NCBI GenBank assembly: GCA_947247005.1
Contig: OX365948.1
Coordinates: 41,110,601-41,174,600, forward strand
DNA length: 64,000 bases
Origin: Spisula solida
Lineage: Eukaryota > Mollusca > Bivalvia > Venerida > Mactridae
Direction of reading: 5' to 3'
The notes under the pieces were generated by a model. That model searched no databases, was not told the DNA's origin, and was given only the letters and a program-made list of their open reading frames with translations. The position numbers and the translations under genes were made by a program. Numbering within the stretch: position 1 is the first letter of the stretch; each line of letters starts with the position of its first letter. Shown one piece after another: positions 48,666 to 59,487 of the stretch.

Positions 48666-49118
48666 TGACCTAAACGAAACGACCAGAAAGATGCATATCA
48701 TAATTACATGTGGGATGGTCGAAAATAACCTGGACTCGCTCTCTCCTGGCGGCTTAATTCTGTGTCCTGGGACGAGTAATATAGCATCTTAAAGCGATTG
48801 ACAATTTCTATAATCTCATGTAACATATACAGTAACTGTACTTATCTATCTTCTTCCATTTCGTATACATTTGATATTATCTAGTCGATTACCTGAAATG
48901 TTGACAACAATGTTGATTTTTCTCCACCTATCATGAAGCCAGGTTGCTGGTTCCTTGTTGAAGAGTAAATGAGTACTGTTTAGGATCACGGTGGGGAAAC
49001 CACGTGACCAAAAGTGGTGCAGTGCACGATTTTTGACCCAAAACAGCGTCGACTCAGGTAGGTTTTTTCACTCTAACTTCTTTGATACGCCTTTGTTTTC
49101 AGTCAGATAGCGTGTACA
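48666..49118. other. No feature recognised
   Basis: No coding, RNA or repeat signal beyond short words such as acccaaaacagcg, shared with the neighbouring foldback spacer. Confidence 0.4.
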
Positions 49119-49981
49119 CTACGCTGAATCAAGTTCTAATTGGCCACCCTATAAAATATGATACCATGTGATATATTCAATCAATACATATGAAGTTGCG
49201 TTATATTTTTATTCCACACGTTAATTTATCGATTTACAGAAATAAAACACGTGTTTATGTGCAAAATCATCCATGCGGAACGGTTAGTGCGAAATTGCAT
49301 TTGTGCACGTGTTGCTCGTGCACGGCATGAACTATGTTTGTATTTGGTTGGAAAGTATCCTCAGTGAATTGCCTTCATGAAAAACATTAAAGTTTGAGAG
49401 ATTGAATAATGTTGAACTCGTCCAAGCCCTCTGAATGATGAGTACCACCACCCAAAACAGCGAAGTGCGCCACACGTGTTCTTAAAAAAATGCAAACTCT
49501 TTATACACGTTTAATTTAGCGGAAAATACGGTGAAAAACATGTTTTCCTATCAATGTAAGTAGACATTATCGGGTTTTCGATTATTTGTATTCTTCTGCA
49601 AACACTTTTTCTAAATTATATTTAAAAAACACGTGGCCAAACAGATATTTGTTGAAGTGCATGAAAACAACTGACGGCTTCAGCGCGTTGCCATTGCTCA
49701 TTCTCGCGAGGTTTTATGTTTTTCATAAAAGACAATCCACAGAGGATATATTCCAACAAAATATGGACATATTTCATGCCGTGCACGAGCACCACGTGCA
49801 CAACAGCTATTTCGCACTAACCGTTCCGCATGGATGATTTTGTACCTGAACGCGTGTTTTATTTCTGTAAATCGATAGAACAATGTCTGGAATGAAAACA
49901 TAACGCTACTTCATTTGTATTGATTGAATATATCACATAGTATCAAATTTTATAGAGTGGCCAATTAGAAGTTCGGCGTAG
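49119..49981. mobile_element. Long-arm foldback element (~0.86 kb, arms ~260 bp)
   Basis: The left arm 49119-49390 (ctacgctgaa, ttctaattggccaccctata, ccatgcggaacggttagtgc, gtgctcgtgcacggcatgaa-like) is the reverse complement of the right arm 49690-49981 (atttcatgccgtgcacgagc, gcactaaccgttccgcatgg, tagagtggccaattagaa, gcgtag), with perhaps 10 percent mismatch. The spacer is about 300 bp. Frames of 83 and 67 codons are produced by the arms and show no transposase features. Probably a non-autonomous foldback-type DNA transposon. Confidence 0.88.
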
Positions 49982-51864
49982 GCCCATATTCACATGTCGG
50001 TCCTCCACTCCAACTCGACTCACACTAACCTAAGGTAGCCTCAAGTGTAGCTGGAGTGACGGTAGAGTTAGTGAAGGTCGAGTGGAGATTTGGTATTCAC
50101 ATGGGTAACTCACCCTCGACTTTCCTGAGTGTGTGACCGTTATAATATACGTTAGGGTATTACACTGTACAAACAATCTGTGCTTTATTATTGAATTGGT
50201 TGGTTGGGTTTCGATGCATTTTCGTAATGTATACTAACACAGTCAAATTATAATTTTGATGATTTTTTTTGCTACATTCTTTATTATTTCCTTGAGCTCG
50301 CTCAAATGAAACCTTCATTTGAATAATCACAAATAGAGAGTATGATTATTGTAATGATGATAGTGGATCAGTTAACATAAAACATAACATAACATAACAT
50401 GTAATTAACGTTAGTATATATTTACAAAACATTTATGCAAGACAATGCGTACGAGTTTTAAATGAATAAAGGATGATCATATCGAAGAAAACACCATACG
50501 AAATGCCGAATGTTTACGGCATGGACTCAATATTAAATAGTATATCACGTCAATATTAATTCCACCGACCGTCAAGCAGATAATGGCATGTCAATAATTT
50601 AGAAGTCAGATGAGATGAACTTAGTTTACTTTTATAAGCAGCTTGTCAGATGATTTTGTAAACTTATTACTACACGTACATCGTTCAGACCGTTCCGGGG
50701 AAGGCCGACAACTAGAAAGCCATAATTCCTAGAATGTCATTTAATAAGCAACATGTATAAAATATAATTTACATATTATGGCTCTTGGTTTTATGTTGAT
50801 TATGAAACAAGTTGGTCCAACCTTGAACTAATATTAACCATCCTCGACACCTCATGTTCGAGTTTATCCATCGTCACAATGGAATCGATAAACATAAGAG
50901 AAGCCAGCTTTCGCTTATTATGCTAGACATCTTACAAGGAAAATACTAATACCATTTCGTTTTTAGCATGAAGTGACCCCGGATCGAACCCGGTGCTTCC
51001 CACATTCGAAGCGGACGCTCTAACAGTAGGCTATCGAGCCGTCTCTTGGACTCATGAATGGTTGCAAATAAGAAAAAATAATGCACATCATCGGTATGTG
51101 TTGCAAGTCAGCACGTTTTTTTCTTCATTTAAATAGTTCAGTTATCTTCATATCAACACTGGACGGAATTAAAAATAATGATATGGCAAGGAATAAAAAC
51201 AATATAATTTCATTGTTATGCTCCATATATAAATAGCATGCATTGAATTGACATCGCGGTAAGATGACTAAATTTTAATTCCAGCTACTTTATACACTTA
51301 TTACAGTAATTTTGTTTGTCCAAATAATATACTTTTAGATAACAAATTATAAATAAAATAGTTATGGTAATATATTTATCAAACCCACACGATCGTAAGA
51401 ATTTGTTGTCTAATTTAATTTGAAAATACAATAGTTTTATTACTTCAACATTCATGCGCTAAATCGGTATGCACGTAACCACATTTGAGTGTAGCTATGG
51501 AAGTTTTACAATAATTTCACATTATCCATGCTTTCTAAGGAATTGCTCATGATCTGGGACATTTCTAAGAGGTATAACCATCTCCTCAAATTCTTCTTCC
51601 TATAGTGGATTGTCTCTTTTAGTTAGTGACTTTGGTATTCACTTACATTCCATTGAGTGTGGTTGGAGTCGAGGTCAAGTCGACGTTTCGCTCCCTCGAA
51701 AATTCCTCACTCAGTCGAGTCAACTCCAGCTACACTTACCGTTGTGAATACAAATTTCTAGTTAGGTCGAGTTCACACTCAAACGCACGGACGAAACGAT
51801 AATTAAATTTGGATTAACTCAGTGAGTGAGAGTGGAGGAGAGGATGTGAATATGGCCCGTAGTG
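49979..51864. mobile_element. ~1.9-kb TIR element with GGCCCATATTCACAT ends
   Basis: Left terminus ggcccatattcacat (cctccactccaactcgactc further in) versus right terminus atgtgaatatggccc (gagtgagagtggaggagagg inside): TIRs of about 45 bp. A gta triplet flanks both ends and may be the target duplication. GG(G/C)CC-ended TIRs with 3-bp duplications fit PIF/Harbinger elements, but no transposase is encoded. Internal segments near both ends (gtgtagctggag, gtcgag) repeat the inverted symmetry. A tRNA-like unit lies inside. The left end starts at the last base of the neighbouring foldback. Confidence 0.65.
50972..51043 (-). pseudogene. tRNA-like unit (CGA anticodon loop, degenerate)
   Basis: On the minus strand an A-box-like tagcctactgttagagc and a B-box gggttcgatcc flank an anticodon arm tccgc-ttcgaat-gtggg that pairs fully with G-U wobble. 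This would give anticodon CGA (Ser), but there is no class II variable arm and the acceptor stem is unpaired. A pseudogene or SINE head inside the TIR element. Confidence 0.55.
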
Positions 51865-52928
51865 TATAAACCCCGCGATTGATAGCTTTTTCATTGATTT
51901 AATTGAATTTGATGCAATTCTACTCCGTTTTAACGTAATCCTTGCCCAACTTTGAAAATGTTAAGGTAGCGTACACTTCTGTACGCAACTTATGCATCTA
52001 GCACAGCTACCTTGGCAAATATTCTGCCAAATAATGGATTAAATGGAAGCTTGTAAATATTCTAAGCAGTGTGTGAATATAAAATATGCCTCTTAAGAAA
52101 CTTTGCAAATAACATCATACGAAGGTTTTGTAACGGACACTTTGCGATCGTTCAGAAGGTAATGCGCACTTTCAAATTCTTTTTTCTAAATAGAGTTAAC
52201 TAAAATTTGTAGCTAATGGAGGGTACACTCAAACAATTTGAAAGGATGTGCCTATGGACTGGGCTCGAGAAATCCGTGCAAATCAGTTGTACTATTAACT
52301 CAAGAACATTTTTGGAGTGCAATTCGTTAACGTTCATGTAATAATGAATTAACAGACACACTGTAGTATAGACAATGTCATTAAGTGACAAACGACCTAT
52401 ACATATACTTTAAAATGACACAAATGAGTGCATCACAATGGCAATAACTGCGCCTGGTCTAAACAGTAAAGTCATTTGAGTTGCTTCCCTTTGGTAATCA
52501 GTTATCATGCTATATCGTGATCTTTTACTTATTTATTTTTATTGTACGTTTTGTTGTAACAGACATACTCATACAAGTTATATGTGCCTGGGACGAAAAA
52601 TATTATATTTGATTTATTTGTCCTCTGATGGAATTATATCTCACATTTAAGTCCGCTATTCGTCTCAGGCTGTGTCAAACGAGGGATGGTTCCACGAAAC
52701 ATGCAAAATAAAACTGCAAGGTTTTTTAGTTCTTCCGAGATTGGTCTTATGTCAAAGAGAGACAATTCGAATAACAAATTCTAAACTGCAAACACGTTGG
52801 GTTGAAGTTACATTGTTTCTTTGGTCAACTTGTTTATGTGTTCACGAGTAAGACATTTATTTGAGTTGTCTCCCTTAGATCGGCTTTAGTCAAAGGGGGA
52901 CTGGATTATACATGTGTACATATGGCAA
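51865..52928. other. No feature recognised
   Basis: AT-rich single-copy-looking DNA leading up to the giant quasi-palindrome. No coding signal. Confidence 0.4.
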
Positions 52929-54699
52929 GCCAAATGTCCAATAATTGCGTAAACCCATGTTCACGGTCGTAAAACTAGGTTTTAAAACTAGGTTTTACGG
53001 TCGATAAACTAGGTTTTACGAACGTAAAACCAGGTTTTACGAATGTTAACCTGTATTTTCGAGCGAAAACATAGGATAACAGTCGTAAACCATAGTTCAC
53101 GCTCGTGAACATGGGTTTACGTTCGATAAACTAGGTTTCTCGATTGAACTATGAATTTCGACCGTTATCCTATGTTTACGGCCGTTATCCTATGTTTACA
53201 GTTTACGAACATTAACCTGTGTTTTCGACCGTAAACATGGGTTTACGGCCGTGAACATGGGTTTACGAACGTGAACATGGGTTTACGAGCGTAAACATGG
53301 GTTCACACTCGTGAACATAGGATAACGACTGAAATTGATAGTTATGTCCGAGAAACTTAGTTTATCGAACGTAAACATAGGTTCACGTTCGTGAACTATG
53401 GTTTACGCTCGTTAACCCAAGTTCACGCCCGTAAACATAGGTTGTTGCTCGTAAAATATGGTTATTGCAAGTAAATTGTCCAATAATTACGTAAACCCAT
53501 GTTCACGTTCGAAAAACTAGGTTTTACGCTCGTAAACATGGGTTCACGTCCGTAAACTATGGTTTACGGTCGTTATCTTATGTTTACGAGCGTGAACCTA
53601 TGTTTACGAACTGCAACTCATGTTTTCGACCGTAAATATAGGTTTACGAACGTGAATCTATGTTTACGAGCGTGAACCTATGTTTACGAGCGTGAACTAT
53701 AGTTTACGGCGATATCCTATGATTTCGATTGAAAAAACAGCTTAATTTGCATTTACGTTCGAAAAACCTAGTTTATCGATCGTTAATCCTAGTTTTTCGA
53801 CCGTAAACCATGGTTCACGTAATAACTGGACACACGAAATACATGCCAGGCCCGTGAACTATAGTTCACGCTCGAAAACATGGGTTAACGTTCGTAAACA
53901 TAGGTTCACGTTCGTAAACACAGGTTCACGCTCGTAAACATAGGTTTACGCTCGTAAACTATGGTTCACGTTCGTAAACTATAGTTCACGCTCGTGAACA
54001 TGGGATAACGGCCGAAATATACATTTTAATCGAGAAACCTAGTTTTTCGACCGTAGACATTGGTTCACGTTCGTAAACTATGGTTTACGCTAGTTATCCT
54101 ATGTTTTCTATCGAAAAACCTAGTTTTTCGAACGTGAACATGGGTTTACGTAATTATTGGACAATTTACTTGCAATAACCATATTTTACGAACAACAACC
54201 TATGTTTACGGGCGTGAACTTAGGTTTACGAGCGTAAACCATAGTTCACGAACGTGAACCTATGTTTACGTTCGATAAACTAAGTTTCTCGGACATAACT
54301 ATCAATTTCAGTCGTTATCCTATGTTCACGAGTGTGAACCCATGTTTACGCTCGTAAACCCATGTTCACGTTCGTAAACCCATGTTCACAGGTTAATGTT
54401 CGTAAACTATGGTTTACGCTCGTGAACCGGGGTTTACGAGTGTAAACCTAGGATAACGGCCGTAAACATAGGATAACGGTCGAAATTCATAGTTCATTCG
54501 AGAAACCTAGTTTATCGAACGTAAACCCATGTTCACGAGCGTGAACTATGGTTTACGACTGTTATCCTATGTTTTCGCTCGAAAATACAGGTTAACATTC
54601 GTAAAACCTGGTTTTACGTTCGTAAAACCTAGTTTATCGACCGTAAAACCTAGTTGTACGACCGTGAACATGGGTTTACGCAATTATTGGACATTTGGC
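52929..54699. repeat. 1.77-kb giant quasi-palindrome of ~20-bp palindromic units
   Basis: The two ends are inverted copies (ccaaatgtccaataattgcg left; cgcaattattggacatttgg right). The arms, about 52929-53525 and 54105-54699, are near-identical in reverse complement except for small indels and one rearranged stretch near 53200. The whole interval is made of units such as cgtaaacatgggtttacg, cgataaactaggttttacg and cgtgaacatgggtttacg, separated by two-base spacers. Internal gtccaataatt-type boundary motifs occur at 53477, 53820 and 54150, dividing it into four sub-arrays. Frames here (for example 54529-54717) are artefacts. Family unknown to me; a foldback transposon with satellite-like arms is the nearest concept. 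Confidence 0.95.
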
Positions 54700-55997
54700 C
54701 ATTTCGGCCGTCCGTAGTTTTCGACCTAAATGCCCAAATTCGGGAATTTTGCTGTCATGGGTACACAGGCATCCCAGACTACAGGATATTACGGGCCCAG
54801 GGTCGTGCACAGGTTTTTGGGCCCGCTAGACCCCTTTAAAGAGGGCTTTGAACGTAGATTTTACAAAGTCCTACCCGCCATTGCTGTACGATTCCCTGTG
54901 GAACATTTAGCGCCAAAAAGTTTTTATTTTTCTATAGCAGGAATATAAGGCTAGACAAATGGGTCAGAACCAATGCCCTAAAGAGGCCAAAAAGTAGGCC
55001 TGTTAAGCTAAAAAAAAAAGGTTTTCGCGCAAGGGTCACCGTCACATCGTCATTTCCGGTGACCTTTAGTCGAAATGTTGACAATTGTTTCTACTTTTGG
55101 TTTGAGGTAGGTGTGCAGCATCCGGATGTATCGAGTTTTTATCAGTGCTGCAAGTCAATAGTGTCTCAGGGACGGGGTATAGGGACCATATGAATTTCTC
55201 ATACCCCCCCCCCCCAAAATCGTGGTAGCTGAAAAGATATGAGCTAAAAACCTACCAGCCCGCGGACGCTAAACATAATTTGCAATTGGGGTGGCCTAAT
55301 TTTGTCAATGTGTCAGGTCTGGATCTAGATCAATGCGTTGTAGGATCTAACGGTATATCATCTCATTTGTTCATCACACAATCAAATAGTTTAGCTTCAT
55401 TTTATGATGTGTTGGGCATTTGTCATGTATAATTGTCACTGTTTGTGGTATGTGATGTTTTTGTGTTTTTCTGTGCCCGGCTGGTTAAGTTGAGTGCTGC
55501 CTTCCCTGTCCGATCTTCTATTATCTTTTTTCAGCCTTCAGTTATTTTTTGGGCTCAAATTGAAGTCATCAGCAATATACCGGACTTATTTCAGCACTTT
55601 GAAGATACAAACAAACTTGCTATTTCCTTTGTATTATTTAAACGCTTGAAAAAGTAGTCCCTTTCAAACAAATATGTTTTCATGCATGACATTTGCAAGG
55701 TACCAATACTTTGATACACCGCATGCAGACGATATTAGACATTCAAATGATATATGCATGTAACATATACCCAAACATTTTCCTTATACTGTTATGCTAA
55801 TATTTAGACCAAATAAAATACAGGTTCACCTTGAAATTATCAAGATATAACATTTTGTATGACCCCACCCACCATATTTCATGCTTTAACGATGTATAAA
55901 TTCCTATAATGTAAACAAACTATTTTTGAATAAATATTGTCCACCATATAACTGTATAAATGCACGATTTAAATACATAAACACTCAAAAAAAGAAA
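54700..55997. other. No gene recognised; C12 run at 55204-55215
   Basis: A GC-balanced patch at 54740-54960 (acgggcccagggtcgtgcac, gggcccgctagacccc) ends in an A-run near 55010. The gacggggtatagggaccata...C12 block near 55160-55215 looks like part of a dispersed element. Frames of 72 (54730-54948) and 74 codons (55433-55657) are not recognised. Confidence 0.35.
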
Positions 55998-56410
55998 TAA
56001 AAAAAGACATGCTCCCAGTGTGGTTTGAACCCACGATCCTCAGAAATATGTCAAAATTATTTCAAAATTAAACAAAGGGAGATATTTTCAAAACAGAGCC
56101 ATATAGAGTTATGGTTCTTGATCACTACACTTCTCCTAGTTGCTGTCTATTCACCTACCAAGTTTCAAGTCAATAGCTCTACCTCAAATAGTTTTAGAGT
56201 TATGCTCTGGACATTTTTTAAATTAAACAAGGGGAGATAATTTCAAAACTGGGCCATTTAGAGTAATCGTTCTTGGTCACTTTACTTCTGCTAGTTGCCA
56301 TCTATTCACATACCAAATTTCAAGTCAATACCTCAAATAGTTTAAGAGTTATGCTCCTGACAAGATATAGGACGGACGGACGGACGGACGCTTACTATTA
56401 CTATATTATT
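55998..56410. mobile_element. Interspersed repeat with two ~155-bp internal copies, tRNA-like edge and (GGAC)n
   Basis: The left edge carries a tRNA 3'-half-like sequence on the minus strand (gtgggttcaaaccaca). Then two tandem copies follow, each running from aattaaacaa(a/g)gggagat through aagtttcaagtcaata (aaatttcaagtcaata) to agttatgctc(t/c). The element ends in ggacggacggacggacg. From recall, this gggagataa...gttatgctccggac...ggacggacgg sequence is a widespread mollusc repeat. Confidence 0.75.
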
Positions 56411-57035
56411 ACTATATCTCTTCGGCGGGGATAATCACCTACTTAGTTCATGAAGTGTCACATGTAAAATTGATAGAAATAAATGTCCTCTAAATGGGAG
56501 AGAGTTATTCCCCGGAGGAAGGGGTTTCCTTAGGGGCTCATCAAGCCTTCAGAAATAGGACTGGGCTAGCTTTTGGGACAGTGTTTAACTGTGTACAATA
56601 ATTATGTATGCATTTTATCCACAATGATCTTGAATAAAATCAGCCCAAAATAATAGCACCGGGTGCTTAGCCGGTAGTATATATTATAAAAAATATACGT
56701 CAGAGCGACGATATTTAATATCGACTATTTATTTGTTGTCGAGTCGCCTGCAGTGAGCCCCAAGTTTAATTTTACTTGTAACTCGACTTGGTCACGGCTT
56801 GCACGAGTTTTTCCATATAAGGATATTGGGTTAGAATGTGTTTAGAAATTTTCTATTCATAGGATTAGTGGCAGTCAAAACAACCTATTCACTACTATAG
56901 CTCGTATTGTAACTTTGGACGGTCATCCTTCAGTACCCATTGATCAATATACACATGCAGACGACATTTAAAAATCACCACGTGGTCAAATCTAAACAAA
57001 GATAGGCCTACCATGGACTCGGGTAAGATTTTCCT

Positions 57036-57330
57036 CTTTATTTTAATAGCTCCACTATTCGTTGAATAAGGGGAGCTATGGCAGTCACCCGAGCGTCGGC
57101 GTCGGCATCGGCATCGGGGAATGCTTATGTTAAAGTTTAAGTAGGGCCTACCAAAGAATACAGGCCGAGAAATATAATCTTTGGGCCTACATGTTTTTTA
57201 ACCTCTCATATTTTCAAAGTCCTTAGTGATATTGCTTTCACACTGTGTATACTTGTTCACCATCATGATCCCCACCCCTACATAGGGATAGGCATTTTAT
57301 CAAGCGTTTTGATGAAATTATGCCCCTTTT
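57036..57330 (+). mobile_element. Fragment of mollusc-type interspersed repeat
   Basis: ggggagctatggcagtcacc followed by cgagcgtcggcgtcggcatc, then cttgttcaccatcatga and attatgcccctttttcaact. The later blocks match the internal repeat of the element at 62.1-63.0 kb (cttgttcaccatcaatacct, gcccctttttggactt), so both belong to one family or share a module. Confidence 0.65.
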
Positions 57331-57384
57331 TCAACTTAGTGCGAATGTCAAAGTTTAGGTACATTTTTTCTAAGTATTACGTAG

Positions 57385-57490
57385 GCCTCTAGTTGTATGT
57401 GTAGATATATGCAGGTCTCAGCATCTACATGTATTAAAGTAGATCTCTAGCTGTATGTGTAGACAATTGCAGGTCTCAGCATAATCTTGA
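57385..57490. repeat. Short direct duplication (~64 bp)
   Basis: ctagttgtatgtgtagatat, gcaggtctcagcat is followed by ctagctgtatgtgtagacaa, gcaggtctcagcat, both leading into a gtagatct word. Confidence 0.75.
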
Positions 57491-57714
57491 GTAGATCTGT
57501 CTGCTCAGATGGGGCCAACAAACGGACTCAATCATAAAAATTATCAAAGTAGGCCTACTTATTTTACCTAGATTTCTGTTAAAACTTCAAAGACTCGATA
57601 ATAAATCAAGTTATTTATCAATTCAGACTTGAAATGCTATGAAAAAATATCTAGATCTACTGTAGAGAATCACGATAAACCTTCGTGAGAGAATGGAGGT
57701 TGGTCTTAATTTTT

Positions 57715-57785
57715 TTCTAAAGTGTGGAGACCCCGAATGACGGGAGAGCTTTATATACCAGCCAGAAATTGGTCTGATTGGACGA
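57715..57785 (-). promoter_or_regulatory. CCAAT + TATA promoter-like block (minus strand)
   Basis: On the minus strand two CCAAT boxes (complements of attgg at 57768 and 57777) precede a consensus TATA box gtatataaag (57749-57758). The expected start would be near 57720-57725. No coding exon is recognised leftward, and the 120-codon frame 57623-57985 overlaps the promoter itself and has no known motif. Confidence 0.3.
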
Positions 57786-58249
57786 GAGTGCTTGCGTACT
57801 AGCAACCAGAATCCCATACCAAGAACTAAGAATTTACAATAAAAACACATTAAAACATTTGACAATCGGTCTGAATCAATAGAACAAAATTTAATATAGG
57901 GACCCATAAATGAAAATGACCCAAACAACGACAGTGGTCTACAAGTTTGACAAAATTGGTGTTCTACCGTTGCTATGGAGAACAAATAACATGCGCACCG
58001 GTCTAGCGAGAACTTCCGGATACAGAGGCTGGATCGCGCTAAGCACGACGAAAACAGCTGTAGGTCAGTAAAATAGCGGATTACCCGATGAAAGTACTTG
58101 TTCTACAAGGAAAACCAAATTTTAAATACATAATAAACGTGAATATATGATGTCATCACCGTTCGATGCTGAGAAATTAGCATGAACGTAAGTGCACTCA
58201 AATCGTTTCGTACCCAAATTTTCCGGACACTAAGTCAATTAGTGAACTG

Positions 58250-58440
58250 TCACTTATAGTGTAAAAATAAATGATAAACAGTTGTAGAATAACATGTGGT
58301 AAGTCAAACCTGTGGCACCACAGTATGTTGGTAAAGCATTGAATTTATAGCCGTCGGTAGAAGCCTTTATAATTGGATTTATGTCGTAATAGCTAGTGGA
58401 CTCGACCGCTGCGTCACTCTATTCTTATACTGACTGCACT
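58250..58440. mobile_element. MITE family 'AGTCCAGT', copy 3 (5' end diverged)
   Basis: The right half matches copies 1 and 2: aagcattgaatttat, gcctttataattgg, gactcgaccgctgcgtcact, tactgactgcact. The left TIR is not recognisable, so the start is approximate. Confidence 0.65.
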
Positions 58441-58458
58441 ATAGTAGTACATTCGTTT

Positions 58459-58526
58459 CGGCTAATTCTGCACATCGGCTAATTTTGCGCATCGGCTAAT
58501 TCTGCACATCGGCTAATTCTGCGCAC
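58459..58526. repeat. 17-bp tandem repeat, four copies
   Basis: Units cggctaattctgcacat or cggctaattttgcgcat, alternating in the ca/gc position, exactly 17 bp apart. Confidence 0.93.
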
Positions 58527-58932
58527 CTTAATTTGCAGATTCCAGGGATAGTTTTCCTTTGGTCTTCGAGTGTTTTTGTGCATGTTTGTTACTTATGAAA
58601 AGTCTTACCATCACAAAAATGGCATCGGATTAGTATTTCTTCGAAAATTTGACAAAAATGATACCAAAAGCGATTTTCAGTAATAAGACATATCACATGA
58701 CACATAACTTGAATAAATACACTGTTCTAATGGATGACAAACTTTCTTTTTTGTCAATTTGATCTTGATGATTTATTCTTTCTTTACTGTGTTAAAATTT
58801 AAACATGTCGTCAGTCAAATCTTTTAAGGTGATTGCAAACTCTTCACTTGAGTGGAAGTTTAGAAATTGGTGTAAATAAGACGTATTGAAAGCATCTGAC
58901 TACCATGACGAAATAGTATGAATACTTAAAAT

Positions 58933-59157
58933 CAGGCACAGATCCACTGGGGGCACAGGGGGCCCGTGCCCCCCCCCCCCCCCCCCCCCCCAGTTGGCCT
59001 CGGAGTGACCATTTTGTACATCCCAAAAATGTTAAAATCCTTAAAATATTACAAATTGATCTGGCTATGAACCGATATTTGTGATAACAGCCTCTGTATA
59101 TTACACATAACGGAAGCGAGTGCAATAAAATGTGCCCCCTGTTGTTAATCCAGGCCC
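58933..59157. mobile_element. ~225-bp transposon remnant with 23-C run
   Basis: The left end caggcacagatccactgggg (gcac) is inverted at the right end (gtgccccctgttgttaatcc, aggccc), giving imperfect TIRs. A run of 23 C (58969-58991) follows ggggggcccgtg at the left. Similar ggatcc...poly-C/G ends occur at 61.6 kb. Confidence 0.6.
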
Positions 59158-59487
59158 TAATTACTCCTGATCTGTATCGTTCAGACGCTTAACAAATGAT
59201 TTTGAATCGTCTGAATGATCATGATTTAGGGAATCCCTGGAGTTTAATACACTTATCTATGTTACTTTATAGTTTACCCTACTTCTTTGCCCAATCAAAA
59301 GCCAGGGATTTTCAAATTTTTGGACCTCTAATCCATTTATTTGTGCAATGGACGCAATATCTAGTAAGTGGTTCATGAAGTAAATCCATTTATTAGGACA
59401 ATTTTGCTGTGTCCATATATGGAAAACTAGACCCGCCTTCCCTCTAAATTGTACAGTTATTCTTATATCAGCAATTACCAACTTATA

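Noticed and set aside
49586..49901. Opposed 83- and 67-codon frames in the 0.86-kb foldback as a transposase
   Set aside because: They arise from the inverted arms, are too short, and contain no catalytic-triad or DNA-binding pattern.
50972..51043. Functional tRNA-Ser(CGA)
   Set aside because: The anticodon arm pairs, but there is no class II variable arm, the T-arm is off by one and the acceptor stem is unpaired.
57623..57985. 120-codon minus-strand frame
   Set aside because: No recognisable domain, and it spans a CCAAT/TATA-like block, which is unlikely inside a coding exon.
58969..58991. 23-C run as a biological signal
   Set aside because: Part of a transposon terminus with similar but shorter runs elsewhere (55204, 61627); the length may be affected by sequencing error.
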